Assembly: GCA_963922815.1 (NCBI GenBank)
Contig: CAWUKD010000001.1
Coordinates: 1-64,000 of the forward strand
DNA length: 64,000 nucleotides
From: SZUA-146 sp963922815
GTDB lineage: Bacteria > Pseudomonadota > Gammaproteobacteria > Steroidobacterales > SZUA-146
Direction: 5' to 3'
Both the position numbers and the translations under genes were made by a program. Shown here one piece after another: positions 15,804 to 25,042 of this stretch (position 1 is the stretch's first letter; each line of letters begins with the position of its first letter). The notes beneath the pieces are model-generated. The model was not told where the DNA came from and did no database searches. It was given only the letters and a program-made list of their open reading frames with translations.

Positions 15804-17336
15804 CTAATCAATAATCTTTATTTTCTGGCCCGGCTCCGGCTCTCCGGAAGGATAAAAGTCGTTTAGCAGACGAAGCTGCTCTTCGGCGTAGATGGTTAAT
15901 GGTGACGCCGATGCCAGTCGGCCCATAGTGGTTCCGGCATTGGCTTCCACTATGGCAATCGTCGGCACTTCAGCCGCACGCTGACCACGGGCATCCAGCA
16001 TGCGGAAGCTCTTGATCGCGCTGACAATGCGGAAGTTGTCGCGCTTTTGATACCGGTCTTCAGAATTGGCACCGGCAATAACGTACGCGTATTTATCGTC
16101 CGTAAACGCCGCGTAGCGCACTGGCCGCGTTCCAAACGGAGAATTGGCCGTTGGCGCCAGCGCCGTGTAGCCCTGCAGGCTGTTCACATTCAGTGTCTGC
16201 CTTTCGCGAAGATTCTTCAGCCCGATCCGGTCAACAAGAATATCGCGCGGGCTCACCACTTCTTTGAGCGGCTGACGCGTCACGATAAGAATGGACTGTC
16301 GGTCTGGCGACACGCTTTCGAGTCGGCCGCGATTGTTGCCGATAGACCAGCCGCTGGGAAAACGAATACCGATGCCGTATTTGGCGTGGCGAAATTCGTT
16401 TTCGGAGATCACGCCACCTGCACCAACCTTGCCGTAGATCATGCCGTCAATCGCACTCAGAAAGCCGGCGCGATTGGCAGCACTGGTTACGGTTCCGCCG
16501 TCAATCTTGTTGGCCGCTTCGATAACTTCCCGCAGACGCGTGTCGTTGTCCGGGTGAGTGGAAAACACGCCGTGATAGACCCTGGCTTCACGACCCTCTT
16601 CTTTGGCTCTGGCAATCTCAAAGAGCTCCTGATTTTTCAGAATTCGTACGACATCAATCATCGGCTCGGACCCGTAGCCGGACCGCACCAGATACTCGGC
16701 GCCTTCCCGATCGGCCTCCAGCTCCAGGTTACGTCCATAGCCTTTGATCAGGGCCCCGCCTACGTAGTCGCTGATAGCCGTGCCCGCCGAACCCACGGCC
16801 GCACCGGCAATACCGCCGATCGTCTCCAGCACCTTGCTGCGCGCTCCCTGCCGAACCGCGTGACGCGCCGTGATATGTCCGATCTCGTGGCTCAGCACGG
16901 CAGCCAGCTCGGCCTCGGAATTCAGATAGGCAATCAACCCACGCGAAATGTAAACGTATCCGCCCGGCGTGGCGAAGGCATTGACCTCTTCGCTGTCGAG
17001 CACGGTGAACGTGTAGTCAATGTTGGGACGGTCGCTGTTGGCCGCCAGTTTCTGGCCAATCCGGTCGACGTACTGCTGCAAATCCGCATCCGGGTAAGCG
17101 CGATACTGCGACATGATCTGGGGGTGCATCGCCTGCCCCATTTCGATCTCTTTTTCTTCGGACATCATGACAAAATCTGCGCCGCCGGTAGCGGGATTTG
17201 ACGCGCAGGCACCGCAGGCAGCCAGGAGAAGCACCACAAAGCCCAGACGCGCCCGGGTTGTACCCGACCGCCGGCGCGGTCCCGACTGGCTTATGTCCAA
17301 CGATTCAACGGCGAGATTACGATTATCAAGACTCAC
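15804..17336 (-). CDS. M48-family metalloprotease, lipoprotein
   Basis: 510 residues from GTG 17336, with GAGGAG 10 bp upstream. After a basic leader there is a hydrophobic stretch and lipobox (VVLLLAAC). The protease domain follows: SEEKEIEMG, the zinc motif HEIGH at 150-154, and the third ligand Glu within LELEADREGAEYL near 205. The gene thus resembles periplasmic BepA/LoiP-type M48 peptidases that act in outer-membrane protein quality control. The C-terminal third (about 320-510) is an extra domain (FRHAKYGIGIRFPSGW..., FRIVSAIKSFR) ending in a LysM-like piece (EPGQKIKIID). It is 1 bp from the TPR/TonB-C gene. Confidence 0.88.
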   Translation of the reverse strand: MSLDNRNLAVESLDISQSGPRRRSGTTRARLGFVVLLLAACGACASNPATGGADFVMMSEEKEIEMGQAMHPQIMSQYRAYPDADLQQYVDRIGQKLAANSDRPNIDYTFTVLDSEEVNAFATPGGYVYISRGLIAYLNSEAELAAVLSHEIGHITARHAVRQGARSKVLETIGGIAGAAVGSAGTAISDYVGGALIKGYGRNLELEADREGAEYLVRSGYGSEPMIDVVRILKNQELFEIARAKEEGREARVYHGVFSTHPDNDTRLREVIEAANKIDGGTVTSAANRAGFLSAIDGMIYGKVGAGGVISENEFRHAKYGIGIRFPSGWSIGNNRGRLESVSPDRQSILIVTRQPLKEVVSPRDILVDRIGLKNLRERQTLNVNSLQGYTALAPTANSPFGTRPVRYAAFTDDKYAYVIAGANSEDRYQKRDNFRIVSAIKSFRMLDARGQRAAEVPTIAIVEANAGTTMGRLASASPLTIYAEEQLRLLNDFYPSGEPEPGQKIKIID

Positions 17337-17741
17337 GACACCAGCTCCTCAAGATTGTGTCTTACATTCAGACCTCGATCATACAACGGCTGTGTGACAA
17401 TGCGGTAAATTAAGCCCTAATGATCAAGAACAGGATACATTTCAACAAGCTGCCGCCCGGCCACACGGCTTCTTTCCGGGCTGCTTACTCCGGCAAAACC
17501 GGTACGCAGCGACATGAAGACGGGCGAAATACTGGCTGCCCGCCATTCGCCCTTTCCGGCATGACCCGTCCGCAGTCAACGCACAGAACGCACCGGCCCC
17601 TTCGGATTACGACCAGTATCAGCGCTTAAAGTTGTATAGCAATCCGCTTTCTGATGAAACTGCTATAATTCAGCCGTTGCGAAAAGGCCTGCGGAGGCCC
17701 GACTGCCACGTTTTCAACCAACTGATAACTGAGGACCTCTT
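17337..17741 (+). promoter_or_regulatory. Divergent intergenic region with extended -10 promoter for the aldolase
   Basis: 405 bp between the M48 gene (minus) and the aldolase gene (plus). TGCTATAAT at 17661-17669 is a perfect extended -10 element, about 72 bp before the aldolase start; no good -35 hexamer is needed or seen. The rest holds only short frames without support. Confidence 0.55.
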
Positions 17742-18635
17742 GTGAGCACATTAGATCAACAACTGGAAAAAATTCGCTCCAACAACGGCTTCATTGCCGC
17801 TCTGGATCAAAGCGGTGGCAGCACGCCCAAAGCCCTGCGCCTTTACGGCGTGGGTGAGGACGCCTATACCAACGATCATGAAATGTTCGATCTGGTGCAC
17901 GCCATGAGAACCCGCATCATGACCAGCCCCGCCTTTAACGGCGAGCGTATTCTGGGCGCCATCCTGTTCGAGAACACCATGGATCGCAAAGTCGGCGATC
18001 ACGATACCGCCGATTATTTGTGGCAGGTAAAGCAGGTCGTGCCATTTCTGAAAGTCGACAAAGGACTCGAAGATCTGGCAGATGGTGCGCAGGTCATGAA
18101 ACCGATTCCGAATCTGGACGCGCTGCTGGCCAAAGCCAAAGACAAAGGCATCTTTGGCACCAAGATGCGCTCGGTGATCAAAGAGGCCAATGCGACGGGC
18201 ATTGAGGCCGTGGTCGCTCAGCAGTTTGAGATTGGACGCCAGATTTGTGCGGCGGGTCTCGTGCCCATTATCGAGCCCGAAGTGGACATCAACTGCCCGG
18301 ACAAACGCGAAGCCGAGGAGCTGCTCGAGCAATCCATCGTGAAACACCTCGATGCGCTGAATGACAGCGAAAACGTCATGCTCAAACTGACTCTGCCGGA
18401 ACACACCGACCTCTACACGAACTGCATCAGGCATCCTCGCGTATTGCGCGTCGTCGCACTGTCAGGCGGATACTCGCGCGAAGAAGCCAATCAGCGACTG
18501 GCCGCCAACAAAGGCATGGTTGCGAGTTTCTCGCGAGCGCTGTCCGAAGGCCTGAACGACGGGCAGTCGGAGCAGGAGTTTAACGACATGATAGACGCAT
18601 CGATCGACAGCATTTACCAGGCCTCCAAAACCTGA
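17742..18635 (+). CDS. fda: Class I fructose-bisphosphate aldolase
   Basis: 297 residues from GTG 17742, with GAGG 7 bp upstream. The sequence is of the short, Schiff-base (metal-free) aldolase type: MSTLDQQLEKIRSNNGFIAALDQSGGSTPKALR, FENTMDR, VPFLKVDKGL, GLVPIIEPEVDI, VLRVVALSGGYSREEAN. It splits fructose 1,6-bisphosphate to dihydroxyacetone phosphate and glyceraldehyde 3-phosphate, in glycolysis or gluconeogenesis. It stands alone, with its own promoter upstream and a strong hairpin terminator downstream shared with the convergent gcdH gene. Confidence 0.93.
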   Translation: MSTLDQQLEKIRSNNGFIAALDQSGGSTPKALRLYGVGEDAYTNDHEMFDLVHAMRTRIMTSPAFNGERILGAILFENTMDRKVGDHDTADYLWQVKQVVPFLKVDKGLEDLADGAQVMKPIPNLDALLAKAKDKGIFGTKMRSVIKEANATGIEAVVAQQFEIGRQICAAGLVPIIEPEVDINCPDKREAEELLEQSIVKHLDALNDSENVMLKLTLPEHTDLYTNCIRHPRVLRVVALSGGYSREEANQRLAANKGMVASFSRALSEGLNDGQSEQEFNDMIDASIDSIYQASKT

Positions 18636-18697
18636 GCTAACCCGCACTTCGTTCAAACGCTTGCGGGGCGGTCAATGCCCGAGCGAGGTCAACGACC

Positions 18698-18737
18698 AAA
18701 AAAAAGCGCGCCATGATGACTCATGGCGCGCTTTTTT
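18698..18737. terminator. Bidirectional intrinsic terminator
   Basis: Perfect 11-bp stem GCGCGCCATGA / TCATGGCGCGC (18706-18716 with 18721-18731), 4-base loop, flanked by A8 on the left and T6 on the right, so it can end transcripts from both the aldolase (plus) and gcdH (minus). Confidence 0.93.
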
Positions 18738-18755
18738 GATGCTGCTCGATTGAGG

Positions 18756-19967
18756 CTAGCTAAACGCCTGCAGCCCGGTCTGCGCGCGACCGAGAATCAG
18801 CGCATGCACGTCATGCGTGCCTTCATAGGTGTTTACCGCTTCGAGATTCATCATGTGACGAACCACGTGATACTCATCGGCAATACCGTTACCGCCGTGC
18901 ATGTCCCGTGCGGTGCGGGCAATCTCCAGCGCTTTTCCACAGCTGTTGCGCTTGATCAGCGAAATGGCGGTTGGACTCAGCGTTCCGGCATCTTTCAGAC
19001 GACCAGCCTGAAGACAGGCATGCAGTCCGAGCGTGATTTCCGTTTGCATGTCGGCCAGTTTTTTCTGCACGAGCTGCGTGGCGGCCAGCGGGCGACCAAA
19101 CTGCTCGCGTTCTAGGGTGTAGCGACGGGCGGCGTGCCAGCAAAATTCGGCCGCGCCCAGGGCGCCCCAGGCAATGCCGTATCGCGCGGAGTTCAAACAA
19201 CCAAACGGACCGCCAAGACCGCGCGCACCGGGCAGCAGTTGATCTTCCGACACCTCAACACCGTCCATCACAATTTCGCCGGTGATGGAGGCGCGTAGTG
19301 AGAACTTGCCGTCGATTTTCGGTGCGCTGAGACCTTTCATGCCGCGCTCGAGAATAAATCCGCGAATCACGCCGTCATCGGTTTTTGCCCACACGACAAA
19401 CACATCGGCAATGGGTGAATTGGTAATCCACATTTTGCTGCCGGTCAGAACGTATCCGCCATCCACCGATTTGGCGCGCGTTTGCATGCTCGCAGGGTCG
19501 GAGCCGGCGTTGGGCTCGGTAAGACCAAAACACCCCACCCACTCGCCGGTAGCCAGTTTGGGCAGATACTTCTCGCGCTGTGCTTCTGACCCATAGGCAT
19601 GGATCGGATGCATGACCAGCGACGACTGTACGCTCATGGCAGAACGATAACCGGAGTCCACTCGCTCTACTTCCCGTGCAATCAAACCGTAGCTGACGTA
19701 ATTAAGACCGGCGCAGCCGTAGCCGTCAATGGTCGCTCCGAGCATACCAAGCTCGCCCAGCTCAACCATGATGTCGCGATCAAACGTTTCATGTCGGTTC
19801 GCATCCAGCACGCGGGTCTGGAGCTTCGACTGACAGTAGTCACGAGCACTGTCCATGACGATAACTTCGTCCTCGCTCAATGAACCTTGCAGGTTAAGTG
19901 GATCTTCCCATTGAAACGGGGGCAGGCTGGATGTGCGTAGCGGCGTAGCCGAGGCTGGGGTACTCAT
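18756..19967 (-). CDS. gcdH: Glutaryl-CoA dehydrogenase
   Basis: 403 residues from ATG 19967, with GGAG 6 bp upstream; the frame is open to 19985. Acyl-CoA dehydrogenase family with features of the glutaryl-CoA branch: FQWEDPLNLQGSLSEDE at the N-terminus, YGCAGLNYVSYGLIAREVERVDSGYRS, the FAD-contact GCFGLTEPNAGSDP, and the catalytic Glu in NTYEGTHDVHALILGRA. It oxidises and decarboxylates glutaryl-CoA to crotonyl-CoA in lysine, hydroxylysine and tryptophan breakdown, passing electrons to ETF. It is monocistronic here and ends at the shared terminator. Confidence 0.93.
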   Translation of the reverse strand: MSTPASATPLRTSSLPPFQWEDPLNLQGSLSEDEVIVMDSARDYCQSKLQTRVLDANRHETFDRDIMVELGELGMLGATIDGYGCAGLNYVSYGLIAREVERVDSGYRSAMSVQSSLVMHPIHAYGSEAQREKYLPKLATGEWVGCFGLTEPNAGSDPASMQTRAKSVDGGYVLTGSKMWITNSPIADVFVVWAKTDDGVIRGFILERGMKGLSAPKIDGKFSLRASITGEIVMDGVEVSEDQLLPGARGLGGPFGCLNSARYGIAWGALGAAEFCWHAARRYTLEREQFGRPLAATQLVQKKLADMQTEITLGLHACLQAGRLKDAGTLSPTAISLIKRNSCGKALEIARTARDMHGGNGIADEYHVVRHMMNLEAVNTYEGTHDVHALILGRAQTGLQAFS

Positions 19968-20279
19968 GTTCTGTCTCCGGGGCACGGTGGTGTTATGCCA
20001 CCGCGCGTGTTGGCGTATTCAGTCAGTTTCAGGCGAAAGTTTACCAGCCCTTGACCGGAGATGGCACAGGCATGGGGCTGATTTGAAGGAAAAGTTGCGT
20101 TATTGAGTTAAATACGCGAGTGATTAAGCGCTTGGCAGAATCGACTGAAACCGGGATTGTAAATGCCCTGGCACTGCCCAGTCAGAAACCTGGACAGTGC
20201 CTGGTTTAAATCCGGATCATCGCTGAAATCCGCGCCGCGCCCGGTGTCTGGCAACCCAGCCAGCCGGGGCTGTGCCCGA

Positions 20280-20834
20280 CTACTGGATTAACGTGAGAAA
20301 TTCGTGGCGGGTCTTGTGGCTTTCGCGAATGCTGCCTAACAGCGCCGACGTTCGCATCATCGAGTTTTGCTTCTCAACGCCGCGCATCATCATGCACATG
20401 TGACGGGCTTCAACCACAACGCCCACGCCGGCGGCTTCGGTAACCTGCTGCACGGCCAGCGCGATCTCGCGCGTGAAGTTTTCCTGAATCTGAAACCGGC
20501 GCGCATACATTTCGACGATGCGGGCAAACTTGGAGAGCCCCAGCACCTTGCCGCTCGGTACGTAGCCGATGTGGCAATGCCCATGAAACGGCAGCAGATG
20601 GTGCTCGCACAGAGAGTACAACTCAATATTGCGTACCAGAACCATTTCGTCGGACAGCGACGTGAACACCGCGTTGTTCACAATATCTTCGAGCTTTTGA
20701 TCGTACCCGCGAGTCAGGTACTTCATGGCTTTTGCCGCACGCTTTGGAGTGTCCAGCAGACCTTCTCTTTTCGGATCTTCTCCGAGAAGCCGGATAATAT
20801 CCTCGTAGTGATCTGCAATTTTCTCTGTGGCCAT
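20280..20834 (-). CDS. folE: GTP cyclohydrolase I
   Basis: 184 residues, the usual length. It converts GTP to 7,8-dihydroneopterin triphosphate, the first step to tetrahydrofolate. Zinc ligands and active-site residues are visible: SLCEHHLLPF (Cys and His), HIGYVPSGKVLGLSK, RFQIQEN(F)T, and CMMMRGVEKQNS with the third ligand Cys. It is divergent from xdhC, with 144 bp between the two starts. Confidence 0.95.
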   Translation of the reverse strand: MATEKIADHYEDIIRLLGEDPKREGLLDTPKRAAKAMKYLTRGYDQKLEDIVNNAVFTSLSDEMVLVRNIELYSLCEHHLLPFHGHCHIGYVPSGKVLGLSKFARIVEMYARRFQIQENFTREIALAVQQVTEAAGVGVVVEARHMCMMMRGVEKQNSMMRTSALLGSIRESHKTRHEFLTLIQ

Positions 20835-20978
20835 CGTGTGTGTTCCCGGTTGGCCCGTACATCACGGGCGAGCCACGAAGTATATATGGATTGCAACCGT
20901 AAAAGCGAAAGTCCACGCCGGGTAGCGAAAAAACTCGCTATACTGGTCAACCCGAATCGTTAACAGAGCCATCATCCT

Positions 20979-22010
20979 ATGCAACTGGGCCTAAGCGCAC
21001 TCTATGCCTTTCTGGATGCTTGCCAGACATCTACCTTAACGCTCGCCACGGTCATTCACACCGAAGGCGCAAGCTATCGCAAAGCTGGCGCCATGATGCT
21101 GATCGACGCTGACATGAATACGTCCGGACTGGTCAGCGGCGGCTGCCTCGAGGACGACCTCAAAGTACACGCGCAAACCGTGTTCGACAGCGGGACACCA
21201 ACCACCATCACCTACGACCTGAGTCATGAAGAGGCCGCATCGATGTGGGGACTCGGACTGGGCTGCGGCGGAAAGATTGACGTCCTTCTCGAACGCATCG
21301 ACGACTCCAATCACATGGGCGGATTGTCGGACATCAGAGCGCCGTTTCTTGCAGGTTCGGCGTGCGTATTTCATAAGACGGTGGCATCCGCGAACCCGTC
21401 TGCCATCGGTCGCTATCGTCTCGACATCAACGACGCGGCTATGCCTATCGGGGAAATGAGCGGTCACCACAGTGGACCCGCGGTTCTGACTGAAATAGAC
21501 GGGACCGGTACGCTGTCCATTCCCATCAGCCCCGTAAAGCGACTGCTGGTGTGCGGCGCCGGTCCCGACGCGATTCCGCTGGTCAGCATCGCAAGCCACC
21601 TTGACTGGCAGGTAGTGGTGTCAGATCCCCGACCGGCGTATCTCAAGGCTGGGCATTTTCCAGGCGCCTCGCAGTTGCTGTGTGAGCAACCGGACGATGT
21701 CGACGTGGCAGCCCTCGGCGCAATTCAGGCGGCCGTGATCATGACGCACAACGTCGAACGCGACTGCGCGTGGCTAAAAAAACTTCACGCGCAGCCCGTT
21801 CCCTACATTGGCCTGCTGGGACCGACCGCCCGACGTGACATGCTGCTGGAGCGCGCCAGTCTGACGCTGGAGCCGCGACTGCACGGCCCCGCCGGGCTCG
21901 ATATCGGCGCCACGCTCCCTGAAGAAATTGCGCTGTCAATCGTCGCCCAGATGCATGCGTCTTTGGAGCAGCGTTCAGGGCGCGCACTGTCTGCGCTTTC
22001 GCTGTCGTAG
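20979..22010 (+). CDS. XdhC/CoxI-family protein
   Basis: 343 residues. The N-terminal XdhC_CoxI domain shows LATVIHTEGASYRKAGAMM, SGLVSGGCLEDDL and LGLGCGGKIDVLLE; the C-terminal Rossmann-like XdhC_C domain shows LLVCGAGPDAIPLV and SDPRPAYL. XdhC proteins bind molybdenum cofactor and help sulfurate and insert it into xanthine dehydrogenase or related hydroxylases. No such enzyme gene lies in the window, so its client must be elsewhere. The last ~25 bp lie in a degenerate repeat that continues downstream, so the C-terminus may be variable. Confidence 0.85.
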   Translation: MQLGLSALYAFLDACQTSTLTLATVIHTEGASYRKAGAMMLIDADMNTSGLVSGGCLEDDLKVHAQTVFDSGTPTTITYDLSHEEAASMWGLGLGCGGKIDVLLERIDDSNHMGGLSDIRAPFLAGSACVFHKTVASANPSAIGRYRLDINDAAMPIGEMSGHHSGPAVLTEIDGTGTLSIPISPVKRLLVCGAGPDAIPLVSIASHLDWQVVVSDPRPAYLKAGHFPGASQLLCEQPDDVDVAALGAIQAAVIMTHNVERDCAWLKKLHAQPVPYIGLLGPTARRDMLLERASLTLEPRLHGPAGLDIGATLPEEIALSIVAQMHASLEQRSGRALSALSLS

Positions 22011-22200
22011 GCATCGAGCTGGCACCGCTTGTCAGTAGCGAGCATCTGAAATAACGTCCTGAATCGCACTGACGCTGACTGTATCTTTCTGGTCACAGGT
22101 ATCGAGCTGGCGTCGCTTGTCAGTCGCGTGCCCAGAACCGGCGCCCTCGATTGTACTGGCACTGTCTGCCCCTTCCTGGTCACTGGCATAATCTGTGCCA
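21987..22200. repeat. Degenerate ~85-bp direct repeats
   Basis: About two and a half imperfect copies of an ~85-bp unit, the first beginning within the end of xdhC. Copy marks: ATCGAGCTGGCACCGCTTGT near 22013 and ATCGAGCTGGCGTCGCTTGT near 22100, each preceded by an ACTG-rich stretch; a partial third copy starts near 22155. No spacers, so not CRISPR-like. Function unknown. Confidence 0.6.
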
Positions 22201-22219
22201 TCCAGGCCCGCGCGTACCG

Positions 22220-22250
22220 AAAAAAAACCCGCCGGTTGGCGGGTTTTCTT
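22220..22250. terminator. Bidirectional intrinsic terminator
   Basis: Stem AAACCCGCC / GGCGGGTTT (22225-22233 with 22238-22246) with loop GGTT, preceded by an A-run and followed by TTTTCTT. Lies between convergent xdhC and prpD. Confidence 0.88.
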
Positions 22251-22290
22251 AACGGCGAAATCGCCGGTCGAGGCTTGTGATACGCCGTGA

Positions 22291-23775
22291 TCAGACCACC
22301 AGCATATCCATAAACTCCACCACGTTTGTCGCTTCAAGCGCAGATTGATCTTTACACAGCGTAAAAATCTCCTCGCAGCGATGCGGAACGAAACGGGTAG
22401 CGAGATTGCTCTGAAACTTGGCTTCCAGAACCGGAATACCTTCCGCCCGACGACGACGATGACCGATGGGATACTCGATCTCCACCCGCTCAGTCTTCGA
22501 ACCGTCCTTGAAAACCACCTGCATGGCATTGGCAATCGAGCGCTTTTCCGGGTCGTGGTAGTCGGCGCTGTAGGCCTTGTCTTCGAGGATTTCCATTTTG
22601 TCACGCAGCTCATCAATAATCGGATGTGACGCGTGAAAATCATCTTCGTAGTGCTCGGCCACCAGATTACCAAACGCGAGCGGTACGGCGGTCATGTACT
22701 GAAGACAGTGATCGCGATCGGCTGGGTTCGCCAGCGGGCCCACTTTGGAGATGATCCGAATCGCCGATTCGTGCGTGGTGATCACGATTTTTTCAATCTC
22801 ATCGAGCCGGTCTTTAACTTCAGGGTGCAAGCGAACGGCTGCCTCGCACGCTGTCTGGGAATGGAACTCGGCGGGGAAACTGATCTTGAACAGAATGTTT
22901 TCCATCACGTAGGTGCCATAGTCACGCTGGAACTTGAACTGGCGATCGGCTTTGTCTTTGAGCTTAAGGTCTGCGTTAGTCTGGCTAAAACTCACGTCGT
23001 AAAAGCCCCACTGAGGGGCTGTCAGCACGCCCGGAATCCCCATTTCACCGCGCATCGTTATATCCGCCAGCCGTACGCCGCGCGAAGTGGCGTCCCCCGC
23101 GGCCCAGGATTTGCGCGATCCGGCGTTCGGTGCATGTCGATAGGTACGCAATGACGAACCGTCTACCCACGCCTGGGATACCGCAGCCATGATGTGTTCG
23201 CGATCGCCGCCCATCATGCGCGTGACCACCGCTGCGGTTGCAACGCGCACCAGCAGCACGTGGCACAGACCCACCCGGTTAAAGCTGTTTTCCAGAGCAA
23301 GCACGCCCTGAATTTCGTGCGCCTTGATCATGGCAGACAGCACGTCTCCCATAGTGAGCGGAGACCGGCCGTTAGCGATATTGACCTGCGACATATAGTC
23401 GGCGACGGCGAGTATGCCACCCAGGTTGTCGGAAGGATGACCCCACTCGGCGGCCAGCCACGTGTCGTTGAAATCCAGCCAGCGAATGATGCAACCGATG
23501 TCCCAGGCCGCTTTGACCGGATCGAGACGAAACTGTGTGCCGGGCACGCGCGCGCCGTTGGGTACTACAGTCCCTTCGGCCAGCGGACCCAGGTGCTTCG
23601 TGCACTCAGGGAAGCGAAGCGCCAGCAGACCGCAGCCCAGCGTGTCCATCAAACAGTTGCGCGCCGTATCCCGCGCCTCATCCGACCCGATGCTGTCATC
23701 CAGCACGTAGTCCGCAATATCCTGGATAACCTGATCGTAATCAGGTCGGTTGTTCATATCTACATTTGCACTCAT
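22291..23775 (-). CDS. prpD: 2-methylcitrate dehydratase (MmgE/PrpD family)
   Basis: 494 residues, the usual PrpD length. It dehydrates 2-methylcitrate to 2-methyl-cis-aconitate in propionyl-CoA breakdown. Family marks: NCLMDTLGCGLLALRFPEC, IIRWLDFNDTWLAAEWGHPSDNLGG split over 87-120, KAHEIQGVLAL, KSWAAGDATSRGV, FPAEFHSQTACEAA. It is the last gene of the gntR-prpB-prpC-prpD cluster. The start is ATG 23775, 86 bp after the stop of the prpC frame. Confidence 0.93.
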   Translation of the reverse strand: MSANVDMNNRPDYDQVIQDIADYVLDDSIGSDEARDTARNCLMDTLGCGLLALRFPECTKHLGPLAEGTVVPNGARVPGTQFRLDPVKAAWDIGCIIRWLDFNDTWLAAEWGHPSDNLGGILAVADYMSQVNIANGRSPLTMGDVLSAMIKAHEIQGVLALENSFNRVGLCHVLLVRVATAAVVTRMMGGDREHIMAAVSQAWVDGSSLRTYRHAPNAGSRKSWAAGDATSRGVRLADITMRGEMGIPGVLTAPQWGFYDVSFSQTNADLKLKDKADRQFKFQRDYGTYVMENILFKISFPAEFHSQTACEAAVRLHPEVKDRLDEIEKIVITTHESAIRIISKVGPLANPADRDHCLQYMTAVPLAFGNLVAEHYEDDFHASHPIIDELRDKMEILEDKAYSADYHDPEKRSIANAMQVVFKDGSKTERVEIEYPIGHRRRRAEGIPVLEAKFQSNLATRFVPHRCEEIFTLCKDQSALEATNVVEFMDMLVV

Positions 23776-23861
23776 AGGTGTTGTTCCAATTCAATATCAA
23801 AAGTCTGTTGATAAGCCCCGGCAGACCCGGAGCCTTGTAAATGACGTGTGTGCGGTCGAGC

Positions 23862-24989
23862 TTAAGGGCGTGACCCGATGGCCGCCACTTTGCGCGGTGC
23901 CGGTCCGATGTATTCGGCATTCGGCCGGATGATACGGTTGTCCATGCGCTGCTCAAACACGTGCGCCGACCAGCCGGTCGTGCGCGACATGACAAAGATC
24001 GGCGTGAACAGCTTGGTCGGAATCCCCAAGAAGTGGTACGCGGAGGCGTGGAAAAAATCAGCGTTGCAGAACAGTTTTTTCTCGCGCCACATGACTTCTT
24101 CGCACCGCACCGATACCGGATACAGCGTGGTATCACCGCATTCTTCAGCCAGTTTTTCCGACCATTTCTTGATGATGGCGTTGCGCGGATCCGATTCCGT
24201 GTATACGGCATGACCAAAGCCCATGATCTTTTCTTTGCGCTCGAGCATGCCGAGGATTTCTTTTTTTTTTTTTTATGATTAGGAGAACTGCGAGATCTAC
24301 TCCATAGCCGCTTCGTTGGCACCCCCGTGTAGCGGACCGCGCAGCGAACCGATAGCACCGGTAATGCAGCTGTGAATATCCGACAAGGTAGACGCGCAAA
24401 CGCGCGCGGTGAACGTCGAGGCGTTAAACTCGTGCTCGGCATAAAGAATTAACGACACCTGCATAACCCGCCGATGCAGGTCAGAAGGCTCTTGGCCGTG
24501 CAGCAGATGCAAAAACTGACCGGCGATGGTGTCTTCGCCTGTCTCCAGGTCGACGCGCACGCCGTCGTGGCTGAACCGGTACCAGTAGCACAGAATGCCA
24601 GGCAGCGTCGCGATCAGGCGATCCGCATGGTCTTTGCCCTGGTCAAAGTCCGTTTCGGTTTCAAGGTTGCCCAGCATTGACACGCCCGTTCGCAGCACGT
24701 CCATCGGATGCGCGTCTTTGGGAATCAGCTCGAGCACCGATTTGAGTTCTGCCGGAATGTTCATCAGGCTTTTTAAACGAGCCTTGTAGCTTGCGAGCTG
24801 CGCGGCGTTCGGAAGTTCACCGTTAAACAGCATATAGGCCACCTCTTCGAAATCACAGTTGTCGGCCAGATCGTCCACTTCGTATCCGTAGTAGGTTAAT
24901 CCGGAGTGTCCCTGAGCGACCGTACAAATCGATGTCTTGCCGGCTACCTGACCGCGCAGTCCTGCGCCGCCTGCTTTTTTATCTGCCAC
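23862..24989 (-). pseudogene. prpC: 2-methylcitrate synthase, interrupted by three in-frame stops
   Basis: Two open pieces in the same frame make one citrate-synthase-family protein. The upstream piece (24989-24297, GTG start) covers about 230 residues up to HGGANEAAME, including the catalytic His region. The downstream piece (24248-23862) covers EKIMGFGHAVY, DFFHASAYHFLGIP and the C-terminus. Between them, about 14 codons read stop-ISQFS-stop-S-stop-KKKKE-IL, with an A14 tract at 24261-24274 (T14 on the plus strand). The distance between the pieces equals that in intact PrpC, and ISQFS and EILGMLERKEK still look native. So there is no net indel: only local base changes, either true decay or an assembly error. 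The cluster has no other citrate-synthase gene, so the methylcitrate cycle would fail unless another enzyme serves. Confidence 0.88.
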
Positions 24990-25042
24990 AGTATTCTCCT
25001 GCTCGTAAATTTAATTCTATTAGGTTGGATCGCATCGCGGTG

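Noticed and set aside
16047..17201. Long plus-strand frame opposite the M48 gene (384 residues)
   Set aside because: Antisense shadow; the M48 gene has a lipobox, zinc motif and start signal.
21987..22200. CRISPR-like array
   Set aside because: The repeats are long, imperfect and lack regular spacers.
24261..24300. Stop-codon reassignment to explain the prpC stops
   Set aside because: TAA, TAG and TGA end many other genes in the window in normal positions, so a changed code is not credible.
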